Shown here: positions 56,713 through 64,000 of the stretch, piece after piece
Position numbering within the stretch: position 1 is the first letter of the stretch
Layout of the letters: every line of letters begins with the position of its first letter
DNA from: Undibacterium sp. CCC3.4
Lineage (GTDB): Bacteria; Pseudomonadota; Gammaproteobacteria; Burkholderiales; Burkholderiaceae_D
Assembly (NCBI RefSeq): GCF_034347425.1
Contig: NZ_CP133779.1
Coordinates: 2,914,001-2,978,000 of the forward strand
Direction of reading: 5' to 3'
Length of the DNA: 64,000 bases
Notes under the pieces: generated by a model
Seen by the model: only the letters and a program-made list of their open reading frames with translations
Databases searched by the model: none
Told to the model about the DNA's origin: nothing
Position numbers and translations under genes: made by a program

Positions 56713-56738
56713 AAAACGGGCCTCAGGCCCGTTTTTTT
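56713..56738 (+). terminator. Rho-independent terminator after the second receptor gene
   Basis: AAAACGGGCC (56713-56722), loop TCA, GGCCCGTTTTTTT. The T tract overlaps the last base of the LysR gene on the other strand. Confidence 0.93.
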
Positions 56739-57648
56739 AACTCGGCTTATCTTTCCAGTAATACGGATCGCTATAAGCCTGACGCAGAAAATCAACAAAG
56801 GCGCGTATCCGCAATGGTAAATGGCGTCGTTGCGTAAAAATTGCATAGATATCGTTGCCGGCAGCACTGTACTCATCAAGTACCGTCACCAGTTTACCAC
56901 TCTCGATTTCAGCACCAACTTCCCAAATCGAGCGCCAAGCCAAACCTTTGCCGGCCAAGGCCCAGTCATGCAAGACCTCGCCATCATTGCACACCATATT
57001 ACCGTCGACTTTAACGGCGAGATTTTTTCCATTTTGGCGAAAGGTCCAACCGCGCTGACTGCCATCATTGTTAAAGGCCAAGCAATTATGCGCACTGAGA
57101 TCATCGATAGAACGCGGCGTACCGTATTGTTCCAAATAAGCCGGTGCCGCCACCACCACGCGCTGGTTATCGGCCAATTTAACACCGATCAAATTGGAAT
57201 CACTTAAAGAAGCGATGCGAATTGCCACATCCACCCCTTCACCGATCAAATCAACCACGCGGTCATTGAGGCTGAGGGTGATTTTTAAATCCGTGTGCGC
57301 CGCCAGAAATGCCGGCAGCAGCGGTGCTACATGCAGACGGCCGAAGCCGGCTGGTGCCGAAACCGTCAACACACCACTGGCATGCACGCTGCGCGCCGAT
57401 ACCAGCGCTTCGGCCGCTTCGAGGTCGGCCAACACCCGTTGGCAATCTTCGAGAAAGGTCGCGCCCTCATTGGTGAGGGCAATTTTTCGTGTGGTTCTTT
57501 GTAATAATTTTACGCCCAAACGCTCTTCGAGCGCATCGAGGCGGCGACTGATCATCGCCGGTGCCACTCCTTCGGCCCGCGCCGCGGCCGACAAACTGCC
57601 GCGTGCCGCGACTTCGGTAAACGTACTGATCTGTTTGAATTGGTCCAT
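56737..57648 (-). CDS. LysR-type transcriptional regulator
   Basis: A 303-residue LysR protein with HTH near 15-60 (SLSAAARAEGVAPAMISRRLDALE) and a substrate-binding domain (about 92-295). It is convergent with the receptor gene and divergent from aceB, 207 bases apart, so aceB is a reasonable target. The effector is unknown. Confidence 0.9.
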   Translation of the reverse strand: MDQFKQISTFTEVAARGSLSAAARAEGVAPAMISRRLDALEERLGVKLLQRTTRKIALTNEGATFLEDCQRVLADLEAAEALVSARSVHASGVLTVSAPAGFGRLHVAPLLPAFLAAHTDLKITLSLNDRVVDLIGEGVDVAIRIASLSDSNLIGVKLADNQRVVVAAPAYLEQYGTPRSIDDLSAHNCLAFNNDGSQRGWTFRQNGKNLAVKVDGNMVCNDGEVLHDWALAGKGLAWRSIWEVGAEIESGKLVTVLDEYSAAGNDIYAIFTQRRHLPLRIRAFVDFLRQAYSDPYYWKDKPS

Positions 57649-57854
57649 GGCATGTAGTTTAGCGGGTTCGAAAAATTTTATCTTTAACTGAAAGTAAAAG
57701 ATAAAGTGATAAAACTAAGTATTACTATTGTTTTTGATCGAATATACTCTAGTTCATGTAGCGAGCGCTGTTTTCAGGCGCGGTTTCAGGCAAAATAGGG
57801 TAGTGCCTGTTGGAAAGTACTCAATCAGCTTTTTTTAATTTTGTGGAGATCAGA

Positions 57855-59453
57855 ATGACGCAATCGAACAATTTGTTGAGCCTGCCAGAAGGTATGGAAA
57901 TTCTTGGCGAGATCAAGCCAGGCTTCGAACAAATCTTGACCCCAGATGCGCTGGCGCTGGTTGCCAAGCTCAGCCGTGCATTTGAACCGCGCCGCCAAGC
58001 GTTGCTGGCCGCCCGTGTAGAGCGCGCCAAACGTCTCGATGCCGGCGAATTGCCCGACTTCTTGCCGGAAACACAGTCGATTCGCGAAGGCGATTGGAAA
58101 ATTGCCCCATTGCCTGATGCACTCGCTTGCCGCCGCGTAGAAATTACCGGCCCGGTCGAACGTAAGATGGTCATCAATGCCTTCAATTCCGGTGCCGACA
58201 GTTACATGACCGATTTTGAAGATTCGAATACCCCGAATTGGGATAATCAAATCACCGGCCAGATCAATATGCGTGATGCCGTGCGCCGCACCATCAGCTT
58301 GGAGCAAAACGGTAAATCATACAAGCTCAACGATAAAATTGCCACCTTAGTAGTGCGTCCACGCGGCTGGCATCTCGGTGAAAAACACGTGCTCGTCGAT
58401 GGTCAGCGCGTGTCCGGTGGTATCTTTGATTTTGCCTTGTTCCTGTTTCACAACGCCAAAGAACAATTGGCGCGCGGTGCAGGCCCGTATTTCTACTTGC
58501 CGAAAATGGAATCGCACCTCGAAGCGCGTTTGTGGAATGATATTTTTGTCATGGCGCAGAATGAAATCGGTGTTGCACAAGGCACGATCAAGGCCACCGT
58601 ACTGATAGAAACTATCGTCGCTGCCTTCGAAATGGATGAAATCCTGTACGAGTTGCGTGAGCATAGCGCTGGTTTGAATGCCGGTCGTTGGGATTACATT
58701 TTCTCTTGCATCAAAAAATTCAAAAACGACCAAAACTTTTGTCTGGCCGACCGCGCCAAAGTCACCATGACGGCACCGTTCATGCGCTCGTATGCACTGT
58801 TGTTATTGAAAACTTGCCACAAGCGCAATGCGCCGGCAATCGGCGGTATGGCTGCCTTGATTCCAATTAAAAACGATCCGGAAAAAAATGACATCGCCAT
58901 GGGTGGTGTACGTACCGACAAGGCACGCGATGCCGCTGATGGCTACGATGGCGGTTGGGTTGCGCATCCGGGCTTGGTAGAACTGGCCATGACTGAATTC
59001 AAGAAAGTGCTTGGCGACGCCCCGAATCAAATCTCCAAGCAACGCCCCGACATCGAAGTCAGCGCCAAGGATTTGCTCAACTTTCAACCGGAAGCACCGA
59101 TCACCGAAGCCGGTTTGCGTTACAACATCAACGTCGGCATCCATTACCTCGGCGCTTGGTTGGCCGGCAATGGTTGCGTGCCGATTCATAACTTGATGGA
59201 AGATGCCGCCACCGCCGAAATCAGCCGCTCGCAAGTATGGCAGTGGATACGCACACCAAAAGGCAAGCTCGAAGATGGCCGCAAAGTCACGGCCGACATG
59301 GTGCGTGCGATGATCCCGGAAGAGTTGCTTAAAGTTAAGGAAATCGCCGGCAGCGGCCCGACCTATGACCGTGCTGCGCAAATCTTTGAAACCATGTCGA
59401 CCTCAGATGAATTTGCCGAATTCCTGACATTACCTCTGTATGAAGAAATTTAA
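57855..59453 (+). CDS. aceB: Malate synthase A
   Basis: Condenses glyoxylate with acetyl-CoA in the glyoxylate shunt. The 532-residue protein is nearly the length of E. coli AceB (533) and carries VVRPRGWH (166-173, catalytic Arg region), FDFALFLFHNAKEQ, MTAPFMRSYALLLLKTCHKR, and the EDAATAEISRSQ block near the C-terminus. GTGGAG precedes ATG 57855. Isocitrate lyase is not in the window. Confidence 0.97.
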   Translation: MTQSNNLLSLPEGMEILGEIKPGFEQILTPDALALVAKLSRAFEPRRQALLAARVERAKRLDAGELPDFLPETQSIREGDWKIAPLPDALACRRVEITGPVERKMVINAFNSGADSYMTDFEDSNTPNWDNQITGQINMRDAVRRTISLEQNGKSYKLNDKIATLVVRPRGWHLGEKHVLVDGQRVSGGIFDFALFLFHNAKEQLARGAGPYFYLPKMESHLEARLWNDIFVMAQNEIGVAQGTIKATVLIETIVAAFEMDEILYELREHSAGLNAGRWDYIFSCIKKFKNDQNFCLADRAKVTMTAPFMRSYALLLLKTCHKRNAPAIGGMAALIPIKNDPEKNDIAMGGVRTDKARDAADGYDGGWVAHPGLVELAMTEFKKVLGDAPNQISKQRPDIEVSAKDLLNFQPEAPITEAGLRYNINVGIHYLGAWLAGNGCVPIHNLMEDAATAEISRSQVWQWIRTPKGKLEDGRKVTADMVRAMIPEELLKVKEIAGSGPTYDRAAQIFETMSTSDEFAEFLTLPLYEEI

Positions 59454-59480
59454 ATACTTTCCATCGTATTGAGTAGACCG

Positions 59481-59508
59481 CGGCCCGAAAATTTTTCGGG
59501 CCGTTTTT
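59481..59508 (+). terminator. Rho-independent terminator after aceB
   Basis: CGGCCCGAAAA, two-base loop, TTTTCGGGCCG followed by T5, 27 bases after the stop. Confidence 0.92.
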
Positions 59509-59592
59509 CGCTCTGGTGGCATACTGCTACTTTTTACTCTGTCGTGCCGTCGGCTGCCCGAGGCTGCACGACTTCAATGAGGTCGATTGATC

Positions 59593-60171
59593 ATGCCAAA
59601 AATGATTTCCGTCACGCCTGAAACCGTGATTGCCCACACCGAAGAATGGCTGGAAAAAGCCGTCATCGGTTTGAATTTATGCCCGTTTGCCAAGGCGGTG
59701 CACGTCAAAAAGCAAATTCGTTACGTCGTCAGCCAAGCCGATACCCCGCAAGCCTTGCTCGAAGAATTGCAAACAGAGTTGGAATTGCTGGCCGAAACCA
59801 GTGCGGAAAAAATCGACACGACTCTGCTGATTCATCCGCGCATGCTCAACGACTTTCTCGATTTCAATGACTTCATGGAAGTCGCCGAAGGTTTGCTGGA
59901 AGAATTGGAACTCGATGGCACTTTGCAAATCGCTAATTTTCATCCGCAGTTTCAATTTGAGGGTAGCGCTGCCGATGACATCGAAAATTTCAGTAATCGC
60001 TCGCCGTACCCGATTTTGCACTTACTGCGTGAAGAAAGCATAGACCGGGCGGTCGAAGCCTTTCCTGATGCCGGCATGATTTACGAAAAAAACATCGAAG
60101 AGCTGCAAATTCTCGGCCATGCCGGCTGGAATGAACTGAACTTATCCTACGAAAAACCGCCCAAAGCCTGA
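59593..60171 (+). CDS. DUF1415 family protein
   Basis: A 192-residue protein with the WLEKAVIGLNLCPFAKAVH opening and the NFHPQFQFEGSAADDIENFSNRSPYP signature of DUF1415; the Cys and His residues are conserved but the function is unknown. GAGGT lies 9 bases before ATG 59593. It probably ends at 60171 as a single gene. Confidence 0.88.
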   Translation: MPKMISVTPETVIAHTEEWLEKAVIGLNLCPFAKAVHVKKQIRYVVSQADTPQALLEELQTELELLAETSAEKIDTTLLIHPRMLNDFLDFNDFMEVAEGLLEELELDGTLQIANFHPQFQFEGSAADDIENFSNRSPYPILHLLREESIDRAVEAFPDAGMIYEKNIEELQILGHAGWNELNLSYEKPPKA

Positions 60172-60536
60172 ATTCACCGTGCTGCCGCATGCGACCGATT
60201 ATTCATATTCATATATGAAAAAGTTATGTAGCGTAGGCTCAGTATTGACGCTCAGCTCATCCCGCGCCAGGCCCGCCATAATGGCCCGCGGGCCTCTCTT
60301 ACCCTGCCGCGCCCAGCGCTGGCGCGGCATAGCAGTTACCGTGCTGGGCAGTTTTAATTCGGTAATCAGAAAATTTTTCCTGTTTTATCGATAGAAAATT
60401 TGCCTGATCTTTGCTTAGCACCAAGGTTTCTTCAGCAAACATGGCCGAAAGCGCCTTGTTATTTTGCGGAGCAGCATGTAGAGTAAGGCTTCGTTTTTTT
60501 TTCTCGCATTTTTCACACCTCTAGCTTTCTATATCT
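60172..60536. other. 365-base gap before lysC with two GC-rich hairpins
   Basis: GGCCCGC (60270-60276) with GCGGGCC (60288-60294), and a perfect 9-bp stem TGCCGCGCC (60305-60313) with GGCGCGGCA (60321-60329). They probably end or protect the DUF1415 transcript. The rest should hold the lysC promoter; no lysine-riboswitch core was recognised and no Shine-Dalgarno site is seen near ATG 60537. Confidence 0.6.
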
Positions 60537-61787
60537 ATGGCTTTAATCGTCCACAAATACGGCGGGACTTCGATGGGTTCCACCGAACGCATCAAGAACG
60601 TCGCCAAGCGCGTCGCCAAATGGCATGATGCCGGTCACCAGATAGTGGTTGTTCCGTCTGCCATGTCTGGCGAAACCAATCGACTCATCGGTCTGGCCAA
60701 AGAACTCATGGCGCAACCCGATCCACGCGAACTAGACATGATTACCTCAACCGGTGAACAAGTCTCGGTCGGCTTACTCGCCATGGCCTTGCTGGCAATC
60801 GGCAAACAAGCCGTATCGTATGCTGGCTGGCAAGTTGCGATCAATACCGATTCATCTCATACCAAGGCGCGTATCGCCGGCATTGATGACAGTAAAGTCA
60901 AGGCCGACCTCGCGGCCGGCAAGATCGTCATCATCACCGGCTTTCAGGGCGTCAATGACAAGGGCGATATTACTACGCTCGGTCGTGGTGGTTCCGACAC
61001 CTCGGCCGTTGCCGTTGCAGCGGCCTTGCAAGCGCAGGAATGCCTGATTTTCACCGACGTCGATGGTGTTTACACCACCGACCCACGTGTGGTGTCCGAT
61101 GCCCGTAAGCTCAATACTGTGACCTTCGAAGAGATGCTGGAAATGGCCTCACTCGGTTCGAAAGTATTGCAGATACGCTCGGTTGAATTTGCCGGTAATT
61201 ACCGCATGCCAACGCGCGTCTTGTCATCGCTGACCGACCCCCTAATGCCGCTGGAACAAGAAGCGATCTCCGGCACCCTGATTTCGTTCGAGGAAGATAC
61301 AAATATGGAACAAGCCACCATCACCGGCATCGCGTTTAACCGTGATGAAGCAAAAATAACCGTACTCGGCGTACCAGACCGTCCCGGCATTGCTTATCAA
61401 ATCTTGGGCCCGGTGGCCGATGCCAATATCGAAGTCGATATGATCATCCAAAATCAATCGGTGGAAGGAAAAACCGATTTCACTTTCACGGTTCCACGCG
61501 GCGAGTACAGCAAAGCCATGGACGTCCTCGAAGGCAGTGTCAAGGCACACATCGGTGCCGCCAGCATACTTGGTGACGCCAAAGTCTCGAAAGTCTCCGT
61601 GGTCGGCGTAGGTATGCGCAGCCATGTTGGCATCGCTTCGCAAATGTTTCGTACTTTGTCGGAAGAGGGCATCAATATCCAGATGATTTCTACTTCTGAA
61701 ATCAAGATTTCGGTCTTGATCGATGAAAAGTATATGGAATTGGCCGTACGTTCTCTGCATAAAGCTTTCGGCTTGGAAAGTGCCTGA
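60537..61787 (+). CDS. lysC: Aspartokinase (two ACT domains)
   Basis: First enzyme of the aspartate family (Lys, Thr, Met, Ile, diaminopimelate), phosphorylating aspartate. The 416-residue protein has KYGGTS at 7-12, SAMSGETNRL, the GFQGVNDKGDITTLGRGGSDTSA catalytic block and two ACT repeats from about 265, typical of feedback control. Internal ATG 61305 (Met257, MEQATITGIAF) has GAGGAAG 8 bases before it, so a beta subunit of 160 residues may be made from the same mRNA. Confidence 0.96.
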   Translation: MALIVHKYGGTSMGSTERIKNVAKRVAKWHDAGHQIVVVPSAMSGETNRLIGLAKELMAQPDPRELDMITSTGEQVSVGLLAMALLAIGKQAVSYAGWQVAINTDSSHTKARIAGIDDSKVKADLAAGKIVIITGFQGVNDKGDITTLGRGGSDTSAVAVAAALQAQECLIFTDVDGVYTTDPRVVSDARKLNTVTFEEMLEMASLGSKVLQIRSVEFAGNYRMPTRVLSSLTDPLMPLEQEAISGTLISFEEDTNMEQATITGIAFNRDEAKITVLGVPDRPGIAYQILGPVADANIEVDMIIQNQSVEGKTDFTFTVPRGEYSKAMDVLEGSVKAHIGAASILGDAKVSKVSVVGVGMRSHVGIASQMFRTLSEEGINIQMISTSEIKISVLIDEKYMELAVRSLHKAFGLESA

Positions 61788-61906
61788 GCCTGAAAAGAGA
61801 AAAAAATCGCTTTTGTTGAGTCCCAACGGTTGACCAAAGCGATTTGAACCGCTATTATCTTGATCTCGATTACTGCCAATTCTTCGGGCTTGGCGTGTAA
61901 TAGTGT

Positions 61907-62000
61907 GGAGGCGTGGCCGAGTGGCCGAAGGCACTTCCCTGCTAAGGAAGCATACGGGCTTAAACCTGTATCGTGAGTTCGAATCTCACCGCCTCCGCCA
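61907..62000 (+). tRNA. tRNA-Ser (anticodon GCU)
   Basis: Folds as a class II tRNA: acceptor GGAGGCG/CGCCTCC, anticodon stem CTTCC/GGAAG with loop CTGCTAA, anticodon GCT (61941-61943), long variable arm (around CATACGGGC-TTAAA-CCTGTAT), T arm GTTCGAATC and encoded CCA (61998-62000). Reads AGC/AGU codons. It follows lysC and precedes a terminator. Confidence 0.97.
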
Positions 62001-62014
62001 GTAATTTTGAATGG

Positions 62015-62039
62015 GCCCTTGAGAAATCAAGGGCTTTTT
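62015..62039 (+). terminator. Terminator after tRNA-Ser
   Basis: GCCCTTGA (62015-62022), loop GAAA, TCAAGGGC (62027-62034), then TTTTT. Confidence 0.92.
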
Positions 62040-62063
62040 CTTTTTCTGCAGTTCTTCCTCACA

Positions 62064-62230
62064 TCATTCCCGCATGCCGCAGCCTCGTCATTCCCGCATG
62101 CCACCGCCTCGTCATTCCCGCATGCTTTTGGCGGGAACCCAGTGTCGTTTTCAGCGCTGAAAACACGATCATCTCTGGTATTTTCAGTTAAGCACGAACG
62201 CCGCCAGGTGCCCGCCACAAGCGCGCTGAT
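62064..62230. repeat. Interspersed repeat copy C (inverted relative to A and B)
   Basis: Reverse complement of the B core: 24-bp units (CATTCCCGCATGCC...GCCTCGT) at the left, then CGGGAACCCAGTGTCGTTTTCAG, then GAAAACACGATCA and TTTTCAGTTAAGCACGAACGCCG in the A/B order reversed. It adjoins the tRNA terminator and runs into the tandem repeat at 62246. Sequence not longer than shown was compared by eye. Confidence 0.75.
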
Positions 62231-62245
62231 CATTACCCACAAGTC

Positions 62246-62657
62246 AGGTCGATTGCGCACCCACCCAGCCGCCCAATTCGTCATTGCCGCGCAGGCCGCA
62301 ATCCAGTGGCGCGTACGCGCCTTTTATATCTGTGCTACTCAGGCGCAGCAGGATGTGTTCATTTCACAGAAAAAAAGTGCCCTTGATCGACCCTCCCACC
62401 CTGAAGGCACTGACGTGCCACTCGATTCCCGCCTACGCAGGAATGACGAGGCGAGAGCAGGCGAGGTCGATTACGCGTCCACCCAGCCGTCCAATTCGTC
62501 ATTGCCGCGCAGGCGGCAATCCAGTGGCGCGTACGCGCCTTTTATATCTGTGCTACTCAGGCGCAGCAGGACGTGTTCATTTCACAGAAAAAAGTGCCCT
62601 TGATCGACGTTCTCACCCTGAAGGCACTGACGTGCCACTGGATTCCTGCCTACGCAC
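62246..62657. repeat. Tandem 218-bp direct repeat
   Basis: AGGTCGATT recurs at 62246 and 62464 and the following sequences (CACCCAGCC, AATTCGTCATTGCCGCGCAGG, TCTGTGCTACTCAGGCGCAGCAGGA) match with few changes. The second unit is cut at about 62657, where an IS begins. Confidence 0.75.
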
Positions 62658-63597
62658 ACTGCTGTCCGGAATAATTTTCTTGACTAAGCTGCAGGGGGTT
62701 GCAGGCATTGGTTTACGAGTGTTAACCTCGGTTTACCAACTTAAAAACCAAACCTGCAACATGTACAGAATAAACACTTTTCAAGAGTTAATGAAGGGGC
62801 TACCGCGTGGAGTCTTTGATCAACTCGTCAAAAAACATCAAGCTGACAAATACAGCAAGCATTTTGGTCACTGGGATCAGCTCGTGGTGATGACCTACGC
62901 TCAATTAAGCGGAACAACTGGCCTGCGTCCTCTGGAGGCCAGCTTTAACAGTCATGTCGCCCATCATTACCATCTCGGCACTGGTCGTATTAAGCGCTCC
63001 ACTCTGGCTGATGCCAACAGTCGTCGCGGCGATACCGTATTTGCCGATGCGGTGACATGGCTCATGCAAAAAGTGGCACGGCCATTGCGTCAACAAAGCA
63101 AGGAGCTGCTCTACCTTCTGGACTCCACTTCCATTACCCTCAAAGGGCGCGAGTTTGATCGCTGGACGCTCTCCAATAAAACGCGAAATACACAGGGTGT
63201 CAAACTCCACATCCTGTACGCAGAACAAGCGCAGATACCCATTTGGCAAAGTATCAGCGCAGCCAATGTCAATGACGTGGAGAAAACCAAAGAGCTCCCG
63301 CTGCAGCAAGAGGTGATCTACGTCTTTGACAAGGGCTATTGCGATTACAACTGGTGGCATCGGATCGATATGGCGGGAGCACAATTCGTGACCCGTTTCA
63401 AGCGTAATGCAGGCTTGCGCATTGAGGAAGAACGCAGTATTCCCGCAGAGGCCACAGACATCGTCCTGCAAGATCAAATTGTGCGTTTTAAAAACAGACA
63501 TCCTGGTGGCAAACGCATCAATCAGTACGAGAAGCCCTTGCGCTGCATTACGGTAGCCAGAGCCGACAAACCTACGCCATTAGTACTGGCAACCTAA
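62658..63597 (+). mobile_element. IS4-family insertion sequence, truncated
   Basis: The repeat homology stops at about 62657, and transposase coding (62761) follows, so the IS left end lies close to CTGTCCGGAATAATTTTC. The right part is missing beyond 63597, replaced by the IS3 element. Exact ends need a database comparison. Confidence 0.65.
62761..63597 (+). pseudogene. IS4-family transposase, C-terminally truncated
   Basis: The 278-residue product begins MYRINTFQELMKGLPRGVF and carries first catalytic Asp in LLDSTSIT and a second in NVNDVEKT, but stops after PLVLAT before the third (Glu) motif normally found beyond residue 300. Codon 278 is followed by a TAA formed at the junction with the IS3 terminus (AAAGTGGCCCCCTAAG). 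It is therefore probably inactive. Confidence 0.85.
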
Positions 63598-64000
63598 AGT
63601 GGCCCCCTAAGTCCAGACAATTATTCAAAGAGTTTAAGATAGTGCCTGTTTCTGCCACAGCTGCGCGGCGCTGCCCCGTTATTCGCACTACATCACTACC
63701 GTGCTTTTCTTTTCTAGCTTTTTTGAATCAGGCAGTTCAGTACCAAATTTGTTTACGATCTTGGCACCGCCGCCCACGCCTGAGCCATACACGGTTTCCG
63801 GCGTTTGATAACCCAATGATTGATGTTTACGTTCAGCGTTGTAGAACATAAAATAGTTCGCCAAGCCGATCACCAACTCCGGCATACTTTCATGCTTTTT
63901 CAAATACACTTCTTCATATTTCACACTGCGCCATAGACGCTCAACAAAAATATTATCCAACGCCCGACCGCGACCGTCCATACTGATTTTGATGCCGTTT
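63598..64000 (-). mobile_element. IS3-family insertion sequence, left (3') part, runs off the window
   Basis: Begins with the terminal sequence AGTGGCCCCCTAAGTCCAGACA typical of an IS3-family end, and contains the end of orfB on the minus strand. Insertion here truncated the IS4-type transposase. Confidence 0.75.
63688..64000 (-). CDS. IS3-family transposase OrfB, C-terminal part
   Basis: Open from the window edge to 63688 and reading NGIKISMDGRGRALDNIF, VERLWRSVKYEEVYLK, NAERKHQSLGYQTPETVY: the rve integrase C-terminus with the last catalytic Glu region. The N-terminal part is outside the window. The tail (about 30 residues, SGVGGGAKIVNKFG...) is a little longer than usual. Confidence 0.85.
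   Translation of the reverse strand, partial: NGIKISMDGRGRALDNIFVERLWRSVKYEEVYLKKHESMPELVIGLANYFMFYNAERKHQSLGYQTPETVYGSGVGGGAKIVNKFGTELPDSKKLEKKSTVVM

Noticed and set aside
60172..60536. Lysine riboswitch before lysC
   Set aside because: The leader has two simple hairpins but none of the conserved lysine-riboswitch core.
61907..62230. tRNA-Ser as a phage or island attachment site
   Set aside because: No integrase or second copy of the tRNA 3' end is seen in the window.

Overview
The window looks like chromosomal DNA of a betaproteobacterium in the Burkholderiales, most likely an Oxalobacteraceae relative such as Undibacterium, Janthinobacterium or Herminiimonas. This placement rests on recognisable protein types (tonB-exbB-exbD-exbD cluster, CysB, PlpD-type patatin autotransporter, malate synthase A, DUF1415, receptors ending in a CheR-tethering WEEF-type peptide), moderate GC content and dense coding on both strands. 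It is inferred from remembered families, not from a search. No phage, plasmid backbone, CRISPR array or rRNA is visible.

Layout. 1-4.3 kb, minus strand: the 5' part of selD, an RhlE-type RNA helicase, an EamA exporter and a BcsZ-like GH8 glycosidase. 4.4-7.2 kb: a four-gene, translationally coupled molybdate operon (modA, di-TOBE protein, modB, modC). 7.2-16.5 kb, minus strand: fabI, then a six-gene operon joining a complete peptide-type ABC importer to a TldD/TldE-like protease pair. 16.5-17.5 kb: an AT-rich gene-free stretch with a clean sigma-54 promoter motif. 17.5-21.5 kb: tonB-exbB-exbD-exbD plus a periplasmic TPR protein. 21.6-27.7 kb: MltD-like lytic transglycosylase, an ABC exporter and a penicillin-acylase family hydrolase. 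27.7-32.7 kb: a tandem glycine riboswitch driving gcvT-gcvH-gcvP.

32.7-38.4 kb: two copies of an interspersed repeat (one a small element with 17-bp terminal inverted repeats), a Cache-domain protein, an MscS channel, and a PhnD-C-E-E importer that may carry selenate. 38.4-43.1 kb: a coupled cheY-cheC-GGDEF signalling module, a PrpR-type sigma-54 activator with a long palindrome upstream, and an HDOD protein. 43.3-50.4 kb: DUF885 protein, chemoreceptor, FAH-family protein and a PlpD-like type Vd autotransporter; two 9-base G/C tracts lie here. 50.5-54.3 kb: cysB, methyltransferase, SCP2 protein, ferredoxin, CapA-family protein and a small secreted protein. 54.4-61.8 kb: cold-shock protein, second chemoreceptor, LysR regulator, aceB, DUF1415 protein and aspartokinase. 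61.9-64 kb: tRNA-Ser(GCU), then repeats and nested insertion sequences (an IS4-family element cut by an IS3-family element).

Themes. Molybdate uptake, selD and a possible selenate importer would together supply the Mo and Se used by enzymes such as formate dehydrogenase, but no such enzyme is in view. Signal transduction is well represented (two receptors, CheY/CheC/GGDEF, HDOD, Cache). The best candidates for new biology are the importer plus TldD/E operon, the CheY-CheC-GGDEF module, the orphan sigma-54 promoter, the Asn-for-Asp change in the GH8 enzyme, and the repeat family.
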